The notes under the pieces were generated by a model. The model saw nothing but the letters and a program-made list of their open reading frames with translations, did no database searches and was not told where the DNA came from. A DNA stretch of 64,000 bases, taken from Phycisphaeraceae bacterium (lineage in GTDB: Bacteria > Planctomycetota > Phycisphaerae > Phycisphaerales > Phycisphaeraceae). Location of the stretch: the NCBI GenBank assembly GCA_029260595.1, contig JAJDCY010000010.1, positions 669,675 to 733,674 of the forward strand, read 5' to 3'. The position numbers and the translations under genes were made by a program. Within the stretch, counting starts at the first letter, position 1, and every line of letters begins with the position of its first letter. Positions 37,601 through 43,600 of this stretch are shown one piece after another.

Positions 37601-40600
37601 GGGTGCTAACACCGCCCACCGAGGGGGCCAACTTCTCCGCCGATCCGCCGCCGCACACGCAGGGGGCTGGCCCGACCAACACGGCGACCAATCCGGTCCT
37701 GCTGAACCTCCTCTCAGGCGAGATCGACGGGCAGATCGTGCTAAGCGGCACCGAAAACGCGCCGGCAACCGTCCGCATCGACGACATGTATACACCCGTG
37801 GGCACCGACGACATCGTCGTCCGCGGCAGCTTCAACTTCCTCGACGGCGATATCAAGGCGGGGCAGACCCTGACGATCCAGGGGACGGAGGTTGCGGAGC
37901 AACAGGGGATGCCTGACAACCCCAATGCGGACGCTCTTTCACACGCCACGCTGATCCTTGCGGGTGACGCAACCAACAATGGGACAATCGTCCTTACCGC
38001 GCAGGATTCTGATTCGATGACCGTTGCGCCATACGGCTTGGCCAGCGCGAACCTGGATCTGGGTGGGTGGACGCTGACGAATAACAGTGTGATCGACGCC
38101 GTCGCGGGTGAAGACGCCGCCGGCGGGCGGTTCATCAAGAACGGGGCGCTGAATAACGCGGCCGGCGGGACCGTCAACGTCCACACCAACCTCGAGTTTG
38201 CTTACGACGCCCCGTTTACCGTACCGGGCGCTGATTTTGCGTTCGAGGCCGAGGTCCGTGGCGGGTTCGAAGACCTCGATATGGATGGCAATCAGTGGCA
38301 GGTCGCCGCTTCCACCGACAACGGCGCTGACGTTTCCGGCCAGGTGATCCAGGCCCCGGCGGGTCTGACCACGGACAATGTCAGTGAGGGCCTGGTGACC
38401 TATGAGTTCGTCTTTACGCAGGCCGGCGACTACACCCTGTATTACCGCGCCCGAGGCTTCTCGGAATCGACGCGCGACAGCATCTATACCCCCACGGGCT
38501 TCGACACGAATCCAACCGTCCTGGATACGACGAGCACGGATGGCGCGTTCGCCTGGCAGGCGGCCATGAACACGTTCACGGTGACGCAGGACGACGTTGA
38601 CAACCAGACGGTTCTCGAACTGCGCCTTGGTGTCGCTGGGGCCGATGTCGAGATCGATCGCCTTGTCCTGAGCACCACGGCCGGTTTGATGGGCCCGGCC
38701 CTCGACGCGGTTGCCCTTGCCCCGTCCGCGCACACCAACGCGGGGACGATCCACCTGCACGGCGATCCGGACGCCGGGGCGGGCGAGGCTGCGATCGACT
38801 TCAGCATGGAGACCTTCACCGGCTACAACGGCAACACCACCGTTGCTCCCGTGATTAATGGCACGGAGTTCACGATCAGTAGCACCGGGAATGACCGCGA
38901 ACTGAAGATTGATTTCCCGTACACGATCACGCCCAACTCCATCCTCGAGTTCGATTTCTCCAGTAACAATGACGCGAACCTGCACGCGATCGGTTTCGAC
39001 GACGACAACATGTTCGATACCGCCCAGGCGTTCCAGCTTTACGGGACGAATTCGGAAGAGGACATCGCGACCAACCGGTTCTTCAACGACTACGAGCAGT
39101 TCACCGAGACCCAGGGCGACGACACCGGGCCGACGCGCCACTACGTGATCCCCATCGGGCAGTTCTACAGCTTCGGTGATGGTCTGACGTTCGCCGCCCC
39201 CGATGTGGACTTCCTGACCTTCATGCACCGGGGGACGGGGCAGAGCGTCTTCTCCAATGTCAAGGTGTATGAGGGTTCGCCCGTATTGACGGTGCGCGGG
39301 GCGTCATTCACCAACCTGAACGGCGGGGTGGTCAGCGGGACCGGGGCGTGGAACCTGGTTGGTCCTGATTTCGACAACGAAGGCACGGTAGCGCCGGGCG
39401 ACTCGGCCGGGCGCCTTAGCATCAAGGCCGCCGGGTTCAACCAGACAGCGGACGGTCAGATCGATATCGAGTTGGGCGGGACGGAAGCGGGAACGGGTTA
39501 CGACCAGCTTCTCGTGCTCGGGCGGGTGTCTCTCGACGGGGATGTGAACGTCTCGGCGATCAACATGTTCGACCCGACCAGCCCGGCGGACCAGGTGTTC
39601 GAGATCATCAAACACGAAAATCGGGTCGGGCCACCCCCGACGCCCAATGTCACCGGCCCGTTCATCAGTGACGTCTCGCCCAACCTCGAAGAGTTCTACA
39701 CGCGTTTCAGCCTCGTCCTCGCCGACGAGTTCGTCGTGCTGTCCGATGTGGTCAAGTGGGATGGCGATGCCGGGGACAACCTCTGGAGCACCGCGGCAAA
39801 CTGGACCACCGATGTCGTGCCCGGCCTCGATGCCGACGTCCAGATCGAGGCGGTCCGCCCGTTCGTTCAGGTCATCACGTTTGATGGTCTGATGGGGGCC
39901 GATGATCCGGGGTTCGAGGTGGTTTCTGGGACGTGGACAGGATCAGAGACGGGCAATGTGGACCCGAACGAACCGCACCTGTTCAACGGTACGTCTCCTG
40001 GTAATCCCGCTGGGACGGGCGACGACATGGTGCGTTGGAACTTCACCGATCTCGCGGCTGGAACCTACCGCGTTTCGGCGAGCTGGCGAGAGAACGCCAA
40101 CCGCGCCACCGATGCTCCCTACACCATCTATGACGGCGACGCGACGACCGGAACACCCCTAACCACCGTGGATGTGAACCAGGAGTTGGCCGAGGATGAC
40201 CTGCTGGCGGCGGTCGATCCGGACAGCACCGACGCGACGCCGGACAAGATCTTCTGGGAGGATCTCGGTGAGTTCATCATCACGGGCAATAAGCTGACTG
40301 TGGAGCTGACCGACGACGCCAACGAGTTTGTGATCGCTCAATATGTGCGGATCGAGCGTCTGGATCCGGGTGCGGCCGACCCGACGATCGTCATCAACAC
40401 CGACGTCGGGCAGATCAAGAGCCTTAAGGCCTTCGCGCCGATCCGGATCGATGCCGGCGGAGCGCTCGAGGTGGTCGAGCTGAACGACTTCGATCTTGGG
40501 GCCCTGTTCACCGACACGCTGACGCTCAACGGCGGGACGATCACCGGCCCGGCGGCGGTGCCCGGTGTGTCCGAGGGCGGTATTGTTCTGGCTGCGGACC

Positions 40601-43600
40601 CGGTTACCGAGAGCTTTGACGTGACCGGTGCCGGTCAGAACGTCACGCCGTATGGCGCCGAGGATACGGGCGACGCGGCGGAACTCGATAGCAAGCAGAC
40701 GTTGCAACTCACGGGAAATGCCTGGAAGAAATTATTCCTTGACGCCCCGGTCGTCGTCACAGCGCAGACGATCCTCGAGTTTGATTTTACCAGCACGGTT
40801 GAGGGCGAGGTACACGGCCTCGGCTTCGACAGCGACGATGTGGTTGACAACGCCGGTACGCAGGCGTTCCTGCTCTACGGGACCGATGCGGGAGGGGGGA
40901 CGCTCGTCAGCCCGAACACGGACTTCCGTGATTACGCGGCCGATGCGCCCGGCACGAAGCACTACAAGATCCCTGTCGGAACGTTCTTTACCGGGACTTT
41001 CGAGTTCTTGACGTTCTTTAACGCGGATGTCACCGAGGCCGCGGTCAGTGAGTTCTCCAACGTGCGGGTATACGACCCGGTGACGCTGAATCTTAACAGC
41101 GGGACGATCAACGGCGATATCTTCGTCGAAGGCAAGCAATTCCTGCCGTCCGCAGTGAACCTCAACGGGTTTACCAACCCGTTGGATATCCAGTTCACCG
41201 GTGGGTTCAACACGCTGACCGGCGATCTGGGGGCGGGTCAGACCCTGACGGTGTTGGGCACGGGCACCCACCCGGAGGCGTTTGGGAGCGGCGCGATCAA
41301 CTGGGTGGGCGGTGGGACCAATGCCGGGACGATCGTGCTGGATTCCGTGCGGAACCCCAGCGATCCGTTTGATCCTGATCCGATGGACGGCGACCCGACC
41401 ACGGTGGATCCTGATCGTACGGCTGCGATCCTGAACCTTGATGGATCGACGCTGATCAACAACGGCGCGATCAACCTCGTCGCCGGTGACGGCGGGACGC
41501 GTGAGTTCCACAACGGGACGCTGCAAAACGGCACGGGTACGATCGACGCCTCTGCGATCGACCTGACGATTGGTGGCGAGTCCGACCCGGTCGGGTTGAA
41601 CCTGGTCGGGGGGACGGTCTCCGGGACAATCCTGGTGCAGGGTAAGCAGTTCGCGCCCGCGACCGTGACACTCGATGGCGCCTTCACCGCGCCGGTTGAT
41701 ATCGAGTTCCAAGGCGCGTTCAGCACGCTGCACGGCAACATCGCGTCGGGCCAGACCATCACGGTGCTTGGCGCGGGCGACGGCACCGAGGCGTTGGGAA
41801 CCGGCTTGGTCGAGTGGAAGACCGGGCAGGTCAACGACGGGACCATCCTGCTCGACTCGCAGCTACTGGGGAACTCGGTGAATCCCACCTCGGCCGTGCT
41901 GGAACTTGACGAAGGCACGCTCGTGAACAACGGGGCGATCACCGCCGTCGCGGGTGCCGGCGGATCGCGCGCGATCCAGAACGGCATCGTCCAGAATGCC
42001 GGGACGATCACAGCCAACGTGGACCTTGGGATCACCTTTGAGGCCGTACCCGAGGGCGACAGCCCTCTACACATCAATGCGGAGAACGCGGACAGCTTTA
42101 CGGGCACGTCGTGGACAACCGCCAAGGTGCCGGGTGCTTTTGGGGCGGGTGTTGAGGTGATCCAGGCGCCGGCGCCGCAGAGCTTCGCGGTATACAACGT
42201 ATTGATCGAAGAAGCCGGCACGTACACGCTGTACTACCGCGCTCGCGGCGCTGACGGGTCATCCAACAGCATCCTTACGCCGACCGGATTCGGCGTCGAT
42301 GCGGACCAGGTCGCCGACACCACGGCCGACAATACGTTTGACTGGGGCACCGCGAACGGGTCGTTCGTCGTGACCGCGAACGACGTGCTGATGGGCCCGG
42401 AGAGTTTTGAGTTGCGTATCGGCGTCGGTGAAATGGGTACGGAGCTTGATGCGCTCGTGTTAGACCTCGCAGACAACCTCACCGACGAGAACCTCGATGC
42501 GCGTTTCACCTCCGGCACGCCGTTGAACATCGAAGCGGAGAACCGTGATCGGTTCGTCAATCCGTTCGGCTTCCCAACCTTCTGGCAGTTCGTCACGTCT
42601 CCGGATGCGTTCGGCACCAGCAACGAAGTGTTAGAGGTCCTCTCGCCGCCATCCGGCACACCGGCGGACGACACGTACCCCGAGTACGACGTGATCTTCG
42701 ATACACCCGGCGACTACACGCTGTACTACCGGGCACGCGGGCTTTCGGACAGCCAGAACAGCATCATGACGCCGACCGGTTTCGGGATCGACCCCACCGA
42801 TGTGGCTGTGACCAGCACCGACAACGTGTTCCGTTGGGACGCGGCGCTAAGCACCCTCACCGTGACACAGGCCAATGTCGACAACGTGGACACGCTCAGC
42901 TTCCGGATCGGTGTCGGTGAGCAGGGCACGCAATTCGACGCGGTGGTGCTCAGCCTGGACCCGGCCTTGAGCCAGTCTGACCTGGACGACCTGTTCGCGC
43001 CGCCGCCGACGCTTGGGAACACGGCCGCACACACGAATACCGGGACGGTCCACATCGTCGACAACGGTGAGGTGATGCAGGAAGACAAGGTCACCGTCAC
43101 GATCGGCGGGGCATCGTTTACCAACGAGTCCGGCGGGCAGGTAACCGGTACGGGCAACATCCTGCTGCAGGAGACTATTTTCAACAACGACGGTAGCGTG
43201 GCTCCGGGCCAGTCGCCCGGCACGCTTGCGTTTACCGCGGACACTTTCAACCAGCAGGCCAACGGGACAATTGATATCGAGATCGGTGGGACTACCGCCG
43301 GTACCGACTACGACCAGATCACGGTGACCGGCACGGTCAATCTTGACGGGACACTGACCGTCACGTTGATCAACGGGTTCGAGCCGGTTGACACTGATCT
43401 TTTTGATGTCCTGACGGGCGGGACAGTCAACGGGTTCTTCGACAACGCTCCAACGGACGGCAGCTCGCTGTCGATTGATGGCGGGCAATTCGAGGTCGGG
43501 TATGACGGGACGGGTGTCGCGCTGAGTGACTTCGTGGCGTCCGATCCGGCGATGATCTTGACGCCGGCTGACGCTGGTTTTGAGCTGGTCGATCCGGGCG

